A DNA stretch of 64,000 nucleotides from Diabrotica undecimpunctata (lineage: Eukaryota > Arthropoda > Insecta > Coleoptera > Chrysomelidae): positions 147,259,108-147,323,107 of the forward strand of contig NC_092804.1 of assembly GCF_040954645.1 (NCBI RefSeq). Reading direction: 5' to 3'. How positions within the stretch are numbered: the stretch's first letter is position 1; every line of letters starts with the position of its first letter. A program made the position numbers and the translations under genes. The notes below the pieces were generated by a model. The model saw only the letters and a program-made list of their open reading frames with translations. It was not told the origin of the DNA and made no database searches. This document shows, in pieces, positions 1 through 11,547 of the stretch.

Positions 1-1130
1 CAAAGTAAAGATTAAAAAGGAGAGGTGACAGAACACAACCCTGTAGTACACCTTTTTTGATTGAGAAATATGATGTAGATTCCAGTGCTACTCTCACAGA
101 TGCCATTTGATTCATATAAAGGTTCTTTATGATTTTAAGGTCATTCTCATCTATCAAACGTTCCTGGAGCAATCTTACTAATTCTGAATGATTAACACAA
201 TCGAACGCTTTCTGGTAATCTATAAAGCATAAGAATACATCTTTTTGCTGATCTCTGCATTTCTGAAGTAGGACAGTTAAGTTATAAAGTGCTTCTCTTG
301 TGCCAAATCCTTATCTGAAACCGAACTGTGTGGGGCTAATGTCTCTTTCACATCTGTTGTATATTCTTGTGTGAATTATCTTTAAGAAGAGTTTTAGGAC
401 ATGGCTCAATAGACTGATCATTCGGAATTGGTCGCAACTATTAGCGTTTAGCTTTTTTGGGATTGGTATAAAGGTTGACTGAAGCAAACCCTGTGGTATT
501 TGACCGGACCCATAAATGTCATTAAAAAGATCTACCAAGGCGTCTATATTGTCTTTACTCAACATTGTTGGAACCTCTATGTATATGTCGTCTCGGCCTG
601 GTGCTTTTCCCCATTTGCTCTGTTTGATTGCTCTTACAACTTCTGACTTTAATATTTTGGGGGAGGGTTCACTTTTATATTCACTTTCAGAGTTTCTTCT
701 AGTGTTGTCTGAGTATAGTTGCTGTGTATAGTTTCTCCAATGTTGAAGTAGATCCTTGGGATCAGTAATTAATTTATTGTCATTCACAACACTGTTAAGA
801 CTGCAAGGTTTTTTATGACTTGTCACTTCTTTAACGAGTTTATGTACCAATTCCTCCATTTGCACACCGGTCTAGCAGCCACTGTTCTTTAGATTTACGG
901 CACTCTGTTCGTATTTGTCGATTAATCTGCTGATGTTTGGTTCGGTCTTTGTTTTTAAATGATCTGCGGTCGTCAATCATTGATAATATTTCGTCAGTCA
1001 TCCAATTCTTCTTTTTGTACTTTTGGGAAGCGATCAGAAACTTGGTGGTGGTTACGATAGCTTTTTTAATACAATTCCATTTATCTTCTATACTGGCCGG
1101 TTGTTTGGATCTTGCCGCGATATCCGCCAT
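1..1130 (-). pseudogene. RTE/BovB-like LINE reverse transcriptase, decayed, runs off left edge
   Basis: Read on the minus strand, 1130-866 gives the charged linker between endonuclease and reverse transcriptase. A frame change follows near 866. Then 865-313 gives the RT fingers (KAPGRDDIYIEV, STFIPIPKK, FRMISLLSHVLKLFL, TQFGFR). A single in-frame TAA at about 311-313 interrupts the RT, but the same frame continues to the window edge through the palm motifs FIDYQKAFD (about 190-225) and LQGCVLSPLLFNLYF (about 15-60). The catalytic YADD block lies beyond position 1. The upstream part at 1131-1380 may be decayed endonuclease but I cannot read it with confidence. The clade is inferred from the ISLMSH/RQGC/LFNLY style of the RT. 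The element is not functional. Confidence 0.85.
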
Positions 1131-1540
1131 TGCTTCTTTTTATTTTTCCTGTGACTTTAATTTAACGTTAGGTTGTTATAAGCTGTTTACATTGGCTATC
1201 ATGACTCTATTGGCAGCAGCGGATGAAGCCGATGTTACGTATTATCGTCTTACTGTTTTTAAGTCATGCTGTACTTTTTCTACGAGGACGACGTTTACCT
1301 TAGATCTTTTCTTATATTATGAGATGCAAGAGTTCATAATTTTTATAGTACCTTATAATGTGACCGAAGTTTTTTAGCTTAAGTTAAATGTGTCGATAGC
1401 AATTAAAGTAAATTGTATACCCAAGCTTAATCAAGCCATTCAGAGCGATGCTGGGAATATTTATATTCCACTATGCATCAACAATTTACCCATATAAATT
1501 ACCATCATTCTTGTACTCATTGCGTCGAGTAAGGACGATA

Positions 1541-1954
1541 AATATACGAAGACGGTTGTGTTTCGATTTAATTTAAGTCTCTTACCACTCCCTAACACGT
1601 GTTTCTGGGTCTACCCGCCATCAGATAGAGTTTGTAAGAAGACTCAACCTAAATCAAAACGCACCGACTACTTTGGCAATTATAGGAAAAACAATTACCA
1701 AAGTATGCTACTAGAGACCTCTAGTGAGGAAATATGAAGTTAAATGTGTCGATATATACATATTTTCTCACTAGAGGTCTCTAGTAGCATACTTTGGTAA
1801 TTGTTTTTCCTATAATTGCCAGAGTAGTCGGTGGGTTTTGATTTAGTTTGAGTCTTCTTACAAACTCTCTCTGATGACGGGTAGACCCAGAAACACGTGT
1901 TAGGGAGTGGTAAGAGAATAAAATTAAATCTAAACGCAACCGTCTTCGTATATT
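1541..1954. repeat. Long hairpin: two 196-bp inverted arms, 22-nt loop
   Basis: Arm 1 (1541-1736) and arm 2 (1759-1954) are reverse complements with only scattered mismatches and one symmetric axis, leaving a loop at 1737-1758. The loop holds the 18-mer AAGTTAAATGTGTCGATA, which also occurs once as a direct repeat at 1381-1398, outside the hairpin. No reading frame or transposon end is recognised in the arms. It could be a fold-back MITE, or an inverted duplication made by replication template switching. As RNA, either strand would fold into a long duplex. Confidence 0.9.
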
Positions 1955-2921
1955 TTTTTAGCTTACTTTGTTATTTTTGTTTCAAATGAATAATAAATAG
2001 GTTATTTACCACTTTTGTGTAGTTTTTTTAACTTTACATGAATTATTAAATGTTTAATACGTTCGTGAAATATTTCAGGGAGCCACTTTTTGCCTGCAAG
2101 GGTATTTGAGAAATTGATTGTGAATTTACATAGCATACGAGTAGAAAAATATTGATACACAAAAGACCTAAAATGTGACAATTAATGGTAAAAGAATTTG
2201 GGGAAATTTCAATATAGTATTTCAACTTATTTTCGTTAAATTAACCATTTTAAAACACATCATCACATGTGAATAACACAATATCTCTAATTTGGTTCAT
2301 TAACCATTACTTTACACCAGAGTAATTTGCCTAGTTACAATTTTATTTATTTACAATTGTATTTCATTTAATACAATAATTGTTCTATTTCACTTGTTTT
2401 AACATTTACAACGACGCATTTAGGGTATGGCAATGTTAATCTATTTTAAAATCTGTCATACGAAATGTTTTTAGAAATATACATAATTTGTTATGCAAAT
2501 ACAATAAGTAACGTAGAAATCCGAACACCCATTATAAATCATTATATTGAATATATTTTGTATAATTCAGGGGTATTCAGGGGTATAAATACAGGGTAGC
2601 AAAATAAACAAAATATGAAAATTTCAATCGTACTAAAATAATTTACAGGGGGAAATCAATTAAATGTATTGTTAAACAAGTTTAGGTTAGTAGAGTTACG
2701 TTTCTGCAGCTAAAACTGCGGGAAGAATAACGAAAACAAATCGTTCAAACGACAAGTCTATATGTTGTTTGTTTGTTTGGGTTTATATCACTGCGGACAC
2801 TAAATCCATTCGCCAGTCTTACAATTTTTACTCATTTTTAGGACTGATCTCTAATATATAACTTTTTTTTTGGTAATTTGTTTCTAGTTTTTTTGTCCAT
2901 TAGGTGCTTTTTAGTTATTTA
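1955..2921. other. AT-rich stretch, nothing recognised
   Basis: No coding pattern, transposon end or RNA gene was recognised. A short tandem repetition of the word ATTCAGGGGT sits near 2567-2585. The stretch is probably intronic or old transposon debris. Confidence 0.5.
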
Positions 2922-2923
2922 TA

Positions 2924-4872
2924 CAGTGTGTAAAAGCCAAATGGAATAAATTCATTATTTAGGTTACTGTACATACTTATGAAAAATCCCGAAACACGTC
3001 AAATTTAAATTATAACTTGACATTCTTTAACGTGAAAATGTAACCCCTACCTTCAACCCCCTTAGAATGACAGGTACAACCTCCAATTTTTAAAATAGGA
3101 AGTATAGGCTTGTGATATATCGTTTAAAAGGTCTTTTCATTCTCCATTCAAAAATGTTGTCGCTTTCAAGTTTATTAAGATTAATTAAGATAAAATAAAT
3201 TAAAATCATGTGGTTACCGAAATTCGCTACAATACAATCAAAAACTAAAATGTAATGCAAAACGTAATAAAATGTAGAACACGAAAAAGAACTATGAATG
3301 TTAATGAAGTAGATGTTCAAAATGTTCACCGCGAACGTCTTGGCAACATCCTAATCTCAAATAAAACTGTCTTCTAACATTATTTAACATAACAGGCGTG
3401 ATCGACCTAATCGCAAGCGTTATTCGTTCTTTTAAGTAATTTAAATCAGAAGGTTTAGTTTTGTAAACATGGCTCTTCACATATACCCATAAAAAGAAAT
3501 CTAATAATGTAAGATTAGGTGATCGCGCTGGCTATTCAATCGATCCTCGCCTTTACTGCCGGACATTAAGTTGGTAATGTGGTGGTGCTCCATCCTGCTG
3601 AAACCATATCGTATTCGCTGAAACTTGAGGGTTTCCTGGATCAGGATATAAATTTGCCAACGTTGGAATGACATCATTTTGAAGTAGTGCCAAATAATTG
3701 TTGCCATTCAAGTTGCCCTTAATGAAAAAGGGACCAATGATATTGTTCCCTAAAACCCCTGCCCAAACATTAACCTTTAGAGGGTATTGAGTGTGTTCTT
3801 CTCTCATCCAGTGAGGATTTTCCGTGGCCCAGTAGCGGCAATTTTGCCGATTAGCATGACCGTTAAGTGAAAAAGTACACTCATCAGAAAACATAACGTC
3901 TTCTAATTGGATAATATTGTTATCCAACATGTCCATCATTTGCTTACAAAAAAAAGTTCTCCTATCAAAATCGTCTTTCATGAGCTCCTGAGTAGGTATC
4001 ATCTTATAGGGATGCAATTTATTTTCTTTTAATATGTTTACTATCGATGTATGGCTAGCATTGAATGTAGTAGATGCCTGTCTACTCGATGTATGTGGAT
4101 TTTTCCTGAAACTCAAGCAACACATCTAATTTGATTTCATCACTCAGTGCATTGGCAGCTGCTTTTTTTATCTGCCTTACATGACCAAACTCGCGAAACT
4201 GCTTCTCTATTTTACTTATTGTTCCTTGGGATATAGGCGGTAAATTAGGAAATTTCTCATGAAATAGACGAGTTACTTCCTATTGTGTTCGGGTGTTATC
4301 TCCGTAACCAATCATTTGTAAAACTGTTATTTTATGCATTTCCGTTAATCTAACCATTTTTGAGAATTGAATTGAACGAACTTTTTACTTAAATTAAAAT
4401 ACTGACAACTTAAATAAAACAATTTACTAATGCGTGTTAAAATAACGTTGCCAAGGAAATTCCTTAAAGTTTTTTAATGGTTACCATCTAAAAACCACAT
4501 TGCTATGGTTTTTGTTCACTTTCTCATTATCAAGACTTAAACGGGAAATAAGTTTTGAGTATATTTTAGCGAATTTCGGTAACCACATGATTTTAATTTA
4601 TTTTATCTTAATTAATCTTAATAAACTTGAAACCGACAACATTTTTGAATGGAGAATGAAAAGACCTTTTAAACGATATATCACAAGAATATACTTCCTA
4701 TTTTAAAAATTGGAGGTTGTACCTGTCATTCTAAGGGGGTTGAAGGTAGAGGTTGCATTTTCACGTTAAAGAATGTCAAGTTATAATTTAAATTTGACGT
4801 GTTTCGGGATTTTTTATAAATATGTACAGTAACCTAAATAATGAATTTATTCCATTTGGCTTTTTCACACTG
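2924..4872 (-). mobile_element. Tc1/mariner element, DD41D-type, copy A, with ~310-bp terminal inverted repeats
   Basis: The element is bounded by TA dinucleotides (2922-2923 and 4873-4874), the usual Tc1/mariner target duplication. Its ends begin CAGTGTG and form inverted repeats of about 310 bp (2924-3233 against about 4563-4872), with few differences between arms. The length is 1949 bp and it holds one decayed transposase gene on the minus strand. The long terminal repeats and the transposase type match element B at 25428-27398, whose outer end also starts CAGTGTGG. The DD41D label is my count from the transposase motifs; similar spacing is known from the rosa-type group. Confidence 0.88.
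3301..4357 (-). pseudogene. DD41D-type Tc1/mariner transposase, copy A, broken
   Basis: The minus-strand frame starts with MVRLTEMHK at 4357 and ends with EHFEHLLH before TAA at 3301-3303, about 350 aa as in related transposases. An N-terminal helix-turn-helix region (to about 4100) is followed by the catalytic blocks: FSDECTF (first Asp), QQDGAPPHY (second Asp) and, after a frame change near 3560, WPARSPNLTLLDFFLW (third Asp at the NPLD-equivalent position). An in-frame TAG near 4280 and at least two frameshifts (near 4120 and 3560) destroy the gene. The long open part is 3553-4125. The protein would cut and paste DNA at TA sites. All three acidic residues are still readable. Confidence 0.85.
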
Positions 4873-4874
4873 TA

Positions 4875-5769
4875 TATAAAATAGAAGATGAGGTCCTTTG
4901 AATTCCACAACAAACTTTTCTGCAGATAAAGTCTACATGAACCTCAGTTAATAAATTCAAATTGTAGATTGTCCCAATCAAATAATATAGTTCACATTAA
5001 TGGAACTCCATCTACATCTGTTAATAATAATTTTAAGCATATAGTTAAGAAATCAACTCTGTTGATATACAATAGACGATTTACGGGTAATTCCAAGATA
5101 ACTAGGTTATCTTGGATGTTAAATGCAATGTTAAACCAGAAAAAATAAAAAAAAAATGTTTTTTCTTTCTTGTTAAATTTGGTGATAGGCAAAATTAGTT
5201 TATTAGGAGACCACAAATATAGATTAGCAGTGAGGTTTTATAATAATTTTTGTTTGTTTTTTTAATAATACGATCGTAACATAGATGATATAGGCATATA
5301 TTATTACTGATTAAATAAGGAAGTATAACCGAACACTAAATAAACGTAAAATTACTAAAAAGATATAGTTTATTTATATCTAAAAACAAATATTACATAA
5401 TACGTACCCAATTAAAAATGGGCTTATAAATCTATAAAAATACTGATTTTGAAAAGTGATAACATAAGTGAGCTAAAGTAACATAAATGACAAATTTTGT
5501 TAAAACATTAAAAAAGCTTACTCAGCACCCCACAATAAAACAAATATTAAAGACGAGCAGTATTTATGTGGCTTCATTGAACTCTTCCCAGCATTCGAAT
5601 ACCATTATTCCCAACGAGATAACATAAAAAGAAAATAACTCTTACCAACTTTAAACATGTCACAAAAGACTTTAGAAAACCTCCCTCGCTGTTTATGTTT
5701 CCCAAAATTTTTAACATCAAGTTTAGTATGCATTTTCATGCACAACATAAAGATACTTGTCAAAAGTGT
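4875..5769. other. AT-rich stretch, nothing recognised
   Basis: I see no convincing coding region, transposon end or RNA gene here. Short open stretches have no recognisable motif. Confidence 0.5.
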
Positions 5770-6350
5770 GACTAAATACTAAAACAAAATCACCTGATAC
5801 TTTAGAAGAACGCAAAAACAGGATGAAAAAGTTGAATTGGAATTATACCAAAGAAAAACAGAAGTAGCTAAAAAAAACAAAAAGCAAAATGTAATTAAAG
5901 CAAAAAAATTACAGCAAGAATATTAGTTCCAGTCTTAAATATTCAGAAAACGCTTCCTACCTCTGAGTTAAATACAGGTGTAATTTATTATAAGAGACAA
6001 CTGTGGACAAATAATTTGGGCATTCATGATAAAGTCACGGAGAGACTCATACTTCAAAGAGGTAGTGACAACCTTCCATAGAGGTATTAATCAGCCAACG
6101 AACAAGCAGAATTACTTATAAAGAGGAGGAAGAAGAAGATCGTGAAGTTACAGAAACAAGACATGTATATCTGGCCTCAAAATGTTGCGTCCTGAGAAAC
6201 ACAACAAATAGCTTCATGTTTAATAAACCATCTTATTTCCAGATGCGGCCAGAATCGAAATATAGAGGTGGCTTTAATGTTGTGCAATTACCTTCAAAAG
6301 TTCAAATCGTCACTCAAAATTTCGGGTCAATCAAGATTTTGGGCTGATTA
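5770..6350 (+). pseudogene. Relic of a GQNRN-motif transposon-like protein family, copy 1
   Basis: Broken plus-strand frames spell a charged segment (VELELYQRKTEVAKKNKK, about 5830-5890), then KTLPTSELNTGVIYYKRQLW (about 5940-6010), then DMYIWPQNVAS and CGQNRNIEVALMLCNYLQKF (about 6155-6305). The same order of blocks occurs in the relic at 32281-33860: a K-D-Q-C-x-x-C segment, YYK, a short W-rich piece, then an acidic/GQNRN-like block. I recall such proteins as widespread uncharacterised insect sequences, sometimes given a DUF7869-type label. The biochemical activity is unknown, though an RNase H-like nuclease core is plausible. Multiple stops and frameshifts mean no product. Confidence 0.5.
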
Positions 6351-6619
6351 AAAAGAAAACACCATGATTGAATTTTTTATCCCGGTGATTGGATTTGTAT
6401 AATTCACGAGAAAATAGCATCTATATTAATATTTTAGACACTAGCCAGTCCAAAAATAAAGCAACAAAAATAAATTTTTTTGAAGCCTCAGGAGCCTGGT
6501 CAAAAATAATTTATTTCACGCCATGTTTGGTACACAGTATCAGGATGACCATATACAACTTTTTTTAAATAACGCGTTTAAGATTTCCCTAAAATTTTTT
6601 TTTGCTTTTTTTTGGCCTG

Positions 6620-7550
6620 GCCTACTGGTTATTGCCTAATCAAGTCATGCATCCTTATCTAACACATCTCTCGGTCTTGAATTGGTTTGAGAACTTCTGA
6701 TCTAGTCGTACTGTTGCTATATTGGACTGGTACAGATTTTTAATAAATGTCACCAGGTGCATTGGTGTGCACCATTTCTATTAAAATAGACCACAGAATT
6801 ATCCAGCTTACACAATCAAATGCCTTTTAATAGTCATCGAAGCATATCATCATAGGCAATTGAAATTCTCTAGACTTTTCAATGAGTTGTGTTAGGTTCA
6901 GGATTTGTTCCCGTATACCTTTACCCTTTAGAAAATGTAGATAGGCTTTTAATCTGTTTTTGATGATATGCAACAAGATTTTACTAGCATATGTTATTAG
7001 TTACAGTGTGCGGTAGTTTTCACGTCTAGTAGTAGTTCATTTTTTGTGTAGCGGGATATAAATTAAGGTACGCCAATCAGATGGCCATTTTCCTGAATTC
7101 CAAACAGCCACACAGATAGAATGGATGATATGTAATTCTTTGTTACCTAGGAACTGTAGTATTTCACTTGGTATTGAATCAATGCCTGGGGATTTATTTG
7201 TCTTTAGCGATTTAATTGCATCTTTGATTTCACCGACAGTAGATTCTTTAGGGTAGTCAGAGGGCCACTGATTTTCTGCTGGTACCTCGTTATTTCTATA
7301 AGTATAGCTCGCCACAGTAGTTTCGCTATATTTCCAAGATTTCGTCAGTATCGGTCTTTAGATTACCTTCCTTATCTATTAGTTTGATCTTCTGAAATAA
7401 ATCTCTCGGTTCATTTCGACAGCCATGTTCCTCTATCTCTCTGCATATTTGAGATATGTATTCAGCTTTATCTTTGCGGCACTGTTTTCTGATTTCTTTC
7501 AATAACGCTCTGTATTCATCATTTGACCACATACAAAAATATAAATAAAA
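6620..7550 (-). pseudogene. Non-LTR retrotransposon RT fragment
   Basis: The minus strand reads a basic linker (7532-7326), then the RT N-terminus (7315-7037) with SLKTNKSPGIDSIPSEIL and WRTLIYIPLHKK. In broken frames down to about 6620 it shows SKILLHIIKNRLKAYL, REQILNLTQLIEKSREF, a FDDYKAFD-like palm motif, and an RCVRxGC remnant at about 6640-6660. The order matches fingers and palm of a LINE RT. YADD is absent, so the 3' half is missing. In-frame stops lie at several sites. Clade is left open; it resembles the 39330-41160 element (ASKVLL, EHILNVRQLIEK). Confidence 0.75.
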
Positions 7551-7899
7551 TATAGACTTCTTTATAGCTCATACCGAACGATTGAATGTAATAGGGCATG
7601 AGCATAATCGGACACACACTCTAAGACTCACGACAGTGACCCTGCAGTTTAAAAAAACAAATGTACTGGCTAATTTATTGATAAGAATAAAAGCAAATAA
7701 CAAAGAGGGGGAAGAAAAGGGGAATAGAATTAAATTATTGTGCTCAGTATGATCGCCAACGTTCGATAACCGGACACTGTTCTACAAAAAAAGCGTAAAA
7801 ATTATATTCACTATATAATTACATTATTATGATGACGATAAGTTTCATATCTACTCTTTAAAAAGTATAAAAACTCCCGTCAAATTGAACATTATAAAC

Positions 7900-7904
<5 letters not shown>

Positions 7905-7964
<60 letters not shown>
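7905..7964. repeat. (TA)n microsatellite
   Basis: About 60 bp of uninterrupted TA dinucleotide. Confidence 0.98.
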
Positions 7965-7970
<6 letters not shown>

Positions 7971-8035
7971 GTTTTATTTTGAGGTTGCAGTCATTAATAG
8001 GGCAGGAAAGTAAAACTCTTTGTTCTTTATTCAAG

Positions 8036-8064
8036 CTTTCGCAAAATTTATTTGCTTCTTCAGG
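8036..8064 (-). other. CTGAAGA-hairpin-GAAA motif, Penelope-associated type
   Basis: On the minus strand, CTGAAGA (8063-8057) is followed by a small hairpin (GCAAA pairing with TTTGC around an AT loop) and GAAAGC. The same arrangement occurs on the plus strand at 43557-43589. CUGANGA - stem II - GAAA is the conserved core of hammerhead ribozymes, which are known in Penelope-like elements. I could not find the matching stem I and stem III strands, so this is a core look-alike or decayed remnant. A 30-nt poly(A) run follows at 8132-8161. Confidence 0.4.
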
Positions 8065-8128
8065 ATATGCTAAAATATGGTAACAGTAAATACAACGAAA
8101 TTAGAACTAAATAGCATTGTATAAAACT

Positions 8129-8131
<3 letters not shown>

Positions 8132-8161
<30 letters not shown>
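8132..8161. repeat. poly(A) run
   Basis: Thirty consecutive A residues; possibly the tail of a retrotransposed sequence, but no body was recognised to its left. Confidence 0.9.
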
Positions 8162-8163
<2 letters not shown>

Positions 8164-8232
8164 TACAACATGAGGTTAATCCATTAAATTTTCAAATTTG
8201 CAAAACATTAAAACTTAACTTATTTTAAAAAT

Positions 8233-8923
8233 TATACAGTTATGTAAGTACAATATTCCAATTTAATTTAATTTTGTAAAAATTCATTTTGACATTGATT
8301 GTTTGATTTATGTCAGAAAGACACTCGTTTCTGTTTATTATATTTTTTGTTGTTGATAACTAGCTCTTGATTGTTATTATGGTTACGTACAAAGTGGCGC
8401 CAAATATGAATATTTAAATTTTTTGAAATTCTAATATTTATAGTCAGAAAATCTAATATTGGAAAATTATAGTATTAATTTTCGTAAGACAGAATGTAAT
8501 TATAGATATTGCTTAGTTTATCAATATCAGTTTTTTTATTAACGCATTGATATTTATTTATGCATACCATTTCTAAGAATTCTCTTTTATATGCATAAAT
8601 AAATATCAATGCGTTAATAAAAAAACTGATATTGATAAACTAAGCAATATCTATAATTACATTCTGTCTTACGAAAATTAATACTATAATTTTCCAATAT
8701 TAGATTTTCTGACTATAAATATTAGAATTTCAAAAAATTTAAATATTCATATTTGGCGCCACTTTGTACGTAACCATAATAACAATTAAGAGCTAGTTAT
8801 CAACAACAAAAAATATAATAAACAGAAACGAGTGTCTTTCTGACATAAATCAAACAATCAATGTCAAAATGAATTTTTACAAAATTAAATTAAATTGGAA
8901 TATTGTACTTACATAACTGTATA
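8233..8923. repeat. 691-bp near-perfect palindrome: 334-bp arms, 23-nt spacer
   Basis: Arm 1 (8233-8566) and arm 2 (8590-8923) align as reverse complements over 334 bp with no indel, and I noticed only one mismatch (TCTTGATTG against CAATTAAGA). The spacer is 8567-8589. The arms contain no open frame of note. The right end abuts a short (TA) run at 8921-8935 and the left end starts TATACAGTT, so a TA target duplication is possible. Candidates are a very young fold-back MITE or a recent inverted duplication. Transcribed RNA from either strand would make a long, almost perfect dsRNA hairpin. Confidence 0.95.
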
Positions 8924-8939
8924 TATATATATATACATC

Positions 8940-10256
8940 GGTTTAGAACGTCTTTCAACGTTGTCCGATACCTAAACACCATCTCTTCCTATCTTCGCAG
9001 TCGTTTGTTGTTAAATTTTCTAATCTGGGTCTTCCTCTTTTCCGTCGACCTATCGGTTGCCATTCTACTACTTTTTTGGGGAGTCTTGATGCTGGCATCC
9101 GTTGAACAGGCCCATACCACCTTTGCTGTTTCTTCTCTATATCTTGAATTATATTTCCTTCTATTCGCATACGTTGTTTTACTACATCATTTCTGATTCG
9201 GTTTAGTCTGGAAATACCTAAAGATCTTCTCATTGCATCCATCTTTACTGCTTCTATACGCTTTTTGTTCTTTTCACTAATTCTCCATGTTTCAGCGCCA
9301 TAAAGAAGAGTAGTTTTAATCATGGTCTCATATATATTAAATTTCCTTCCTCTCGTTATCTCTTTACTCCACAGTATACCATTGAGACATCCTAAGACTT
9401 TCTTTGCTTGAGTGATTCGTTTTTCTATTTCCCGTGTATCAGTTCCTGTATTGTCAAAGGCAACACCCAAGTAGTCATAGCTCTGACAGCAGGAAATATA
9501 TTGTCCATTTTCGAGGTCTATGTTATCTGACTCGTTTCCAATACAAAGATATTTGGTTTTTGTTGTATTGACATTCATTCCCCAGTCGTTATATTATTCT
9601 ATCAGTTATCTAAGCATGTACTGCATGTCTTCCCTGTCGGTCGCTAGTACTACCTGGTCATCAGCAAACTGGAGTGTATATATACATTCATTGCTAAGCT
9701 CTATACCCATCCTATGCACCTTTCTTTTCCATCTTTCCAATGCTGCTGCAACATATATCTTGAATAAGGTTGGTGAGATACAGCATCCCTGTCGCAAGCC
9801 TTTTGTAACCAGGAATTCTTCCGTTAGATATTTTCCTATTTTTATCTGTGCATTTGAGTCTCTATATAGTTCTTGTACAGCATTTATCAATGTGTGGTTG
9901 ATGTTAGATCTTTTCAACGTTGTCCACAATTTTGTTAAGGGGATGTTATCATATGCTTTTTGCAGGTCTACAAAAGTAATATGAGTTTCTAGATTCTTAG
10001 CCGATCTTTTTTCTATTATTTGTTTAAGACAAAATACGTTATCGGTGCACGATCTTTCTGCACGGAACCAGCTTTGTTCTTCCTCTTTATTGTGCTTATA
10101 TCCTTCCTCGATCATATTTTTCAAAATTTGTCCATACAGTCTGCTCAGGGTGCTGGTTACCGATATGCCACTGTAATTATTACAATTCCTTTTGTCCCCT
10201 TTTTTGTGTATTGAGGACATGTATGCCGTTCTCCATTGTTCTGGATAAATAAACAA
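8940..10256 (-). pseudogene. Non-LTR retrotransposon RT, 5'-truncated, two nonsense codons
   Basis: One minus-strand frame runs from 10256 to 8955 with just two stops near 9600-9612. It shows the RT order: WRTAYMSSIHKKGDKRNCNNY, FRAERSCTDNVFCLKQIIEK, the palm motif FVDLQKAYDNIP, KGLRQGCCISPTLFKIYV, the catalytic FADDQVVLATD, and after the stops the thumb/C-terminal region (YDYLGVAFDNTGTD, LLYGAETWRIS, RRWYGPVQRMP, GRRKRGRPRLE). The endonuclease and the RT start are missing, as expected for 5' truncation. Its 3' end lies beside the palindrome and (TA) run at 8921-8935. The fragment at 63080-64000 seems to be the same family. It is inactive, but only lightly decayed. Confidence 0.88.
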
Positions 10257-10541
10257 TATTAAACTTAAGAATATTTAAAAAAAAGACATGTAATGAGAAA
10301 TTTCCCAAGACTGTAATTATACCGTTAAGAATGTTTTTGTATAAGACATGCTGGTCAATTTTATAAAAATGTTGTTTTCAAAAACTGAAATATTATATTT
10401 CTCACATCATAAGTACTAAAGCAAACTTCAGGATATACTTTTATTTCATCCCCACATTATTAACCACGTTTCTTTGAATTCCGACAAGCTCGCTCTTACT
10501 ATGACAACATATTTTCGTTTGATCTACTCGGTTTAGCTTAC

Positions 10542-10806
10542 CTGTTCTGCATGATCGGGAATCCTCACTGGCAATCCTCCGACAACCATGTAAGCGTCTC
10601 CGATCGTTTCCACTTTATAAACGTTGTAGGCATTAATGGTGGCGTCGAAACACGTGTAAAGGTCGTTCAGGAGATCAACCACCTGAAATGGCGTTGAATG
10701 GGCAGAAATTGTCGTAAAACCGACAATATCAGAGAAGTATATCGTCACTTCTTCAAACTCTTCGGGGTCAACGGGCATGCCGAGTTTTAATTTTTCAGCT
10801 ACATAA
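10542..10806 (-). CDS. Receptor-type guanylate cyclase, catalytic-domain exon
   Basis: This internal exon encodes 88 codons of a class III nucleotide cyclase domain, which makes cGMP from GTP on the inner face of the plasma membrane. Visible motifs are [11 protein letters not shown] (metal-binding Asp) and [15 protein letters not shown] (guanine-recognition Glu and second metal Asp). The acceptor is TTCTTTATTTCAG just 5' of 10806 and the donor CAG/GTAAGC follows 10542. The exon starts with one base that completes the AG left by exon 31645-31957, so the junction reads [21 protein letters not shown], the usual family sequence. It ends on a complete codon (DHAEQ). The rest of the catalytic domain must lie left of the window. 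The exon is intact and conserved, so the gene is probably functional. Confidence 0.95.
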
Positions 10807-10823
10807 CTGAAATAAAGAACCAT

Positions 10824-11533
10824 TATTAATTAAAACAAACAATTGCAATTGGTATTCATATTTTTTATTAGGAAACCATTTACGATAACCAATTAATTTT
10901 AATAAGCAATCAAATTATACGGTTTAACCTTCAACGGTTTAACCGTTCAAAAATTTACAATAGATACTAAGGTGGGTGAAAATGCCCCCAAGTTTTTTTT
11001 TGAGATTTTGTGTTGCGCAGGAAGTATGTATGGTTTGTGTCTCAGCAAAGTATTACAGAAAGTAAGACTTTATTCTAATAATTTACCAAATAATTTAGTA
11101 CTGGTCAAATATTATGTGTTGTAATTACGTACCCTTCAGATAAATAATATATTGAATTGAAAACTACCCTCTGTATCTGACCTTTCCCAGGTAACGTTCT
11201 GACATAAAGATAATTTTTGGCTGATAATTGCCTACTTCATGTTCTGGATTAGGTCTATATTTTTTGTTTCATTTTTGTACATTTTCCATACATTTCTAGG
11301 CTTGAGCTACTCTTCTGCCTCCTATAATAGAAGCCACAGTTAGAATGCAGTGTTTGTCTTACGGCGCGCAGCAATGCCGCTCATGTCGGCACAGTAGTAG
11401 GTGTGTGGTAGTTTGGCGGTAGACTGAGAAATCAGGACCGTACGCTCTTCGTTTTAAAAATTTTTTTCATTAATTTAACTGAGTTAAATAAGAGAATAAA
11501 AAAACAAATTAATTCTATAAAAAATGCCTGTAT
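10824..11533. other. Intron sequence of the guanylate cyclase gene, nothing recognised
   Basis: Between the catalytic exon and the LINE at 11548 I see no coding block or clear transposon end. Short repeats of CGGTTTAAC occur near 10919-10945. Confidence 0.5.
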
Positions 11534-11547
11534 ACATAAAATATCTA

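Noticed and set aside
937..1377. Plus-strand open frame of 146 codons
   Set aside because: It lies antisense to the LINE linker at 1130-840 and has a hydrophobic, low-complexity reading typical of an antisense shadow.
3090..3329. Small minus-strand open frame
   Set aside because: It covers the inverted repeat of element A and the end of its transposase; the same text appears inverted at 4500-4706, so it is TIR sequence.
8036..8064. Complete hammerhead ribozyme
   Set aside because: Only the core and stem II are visible; no complementary strands for stems I and III were found within about 100 nt, so I list it as a core-like motif only.
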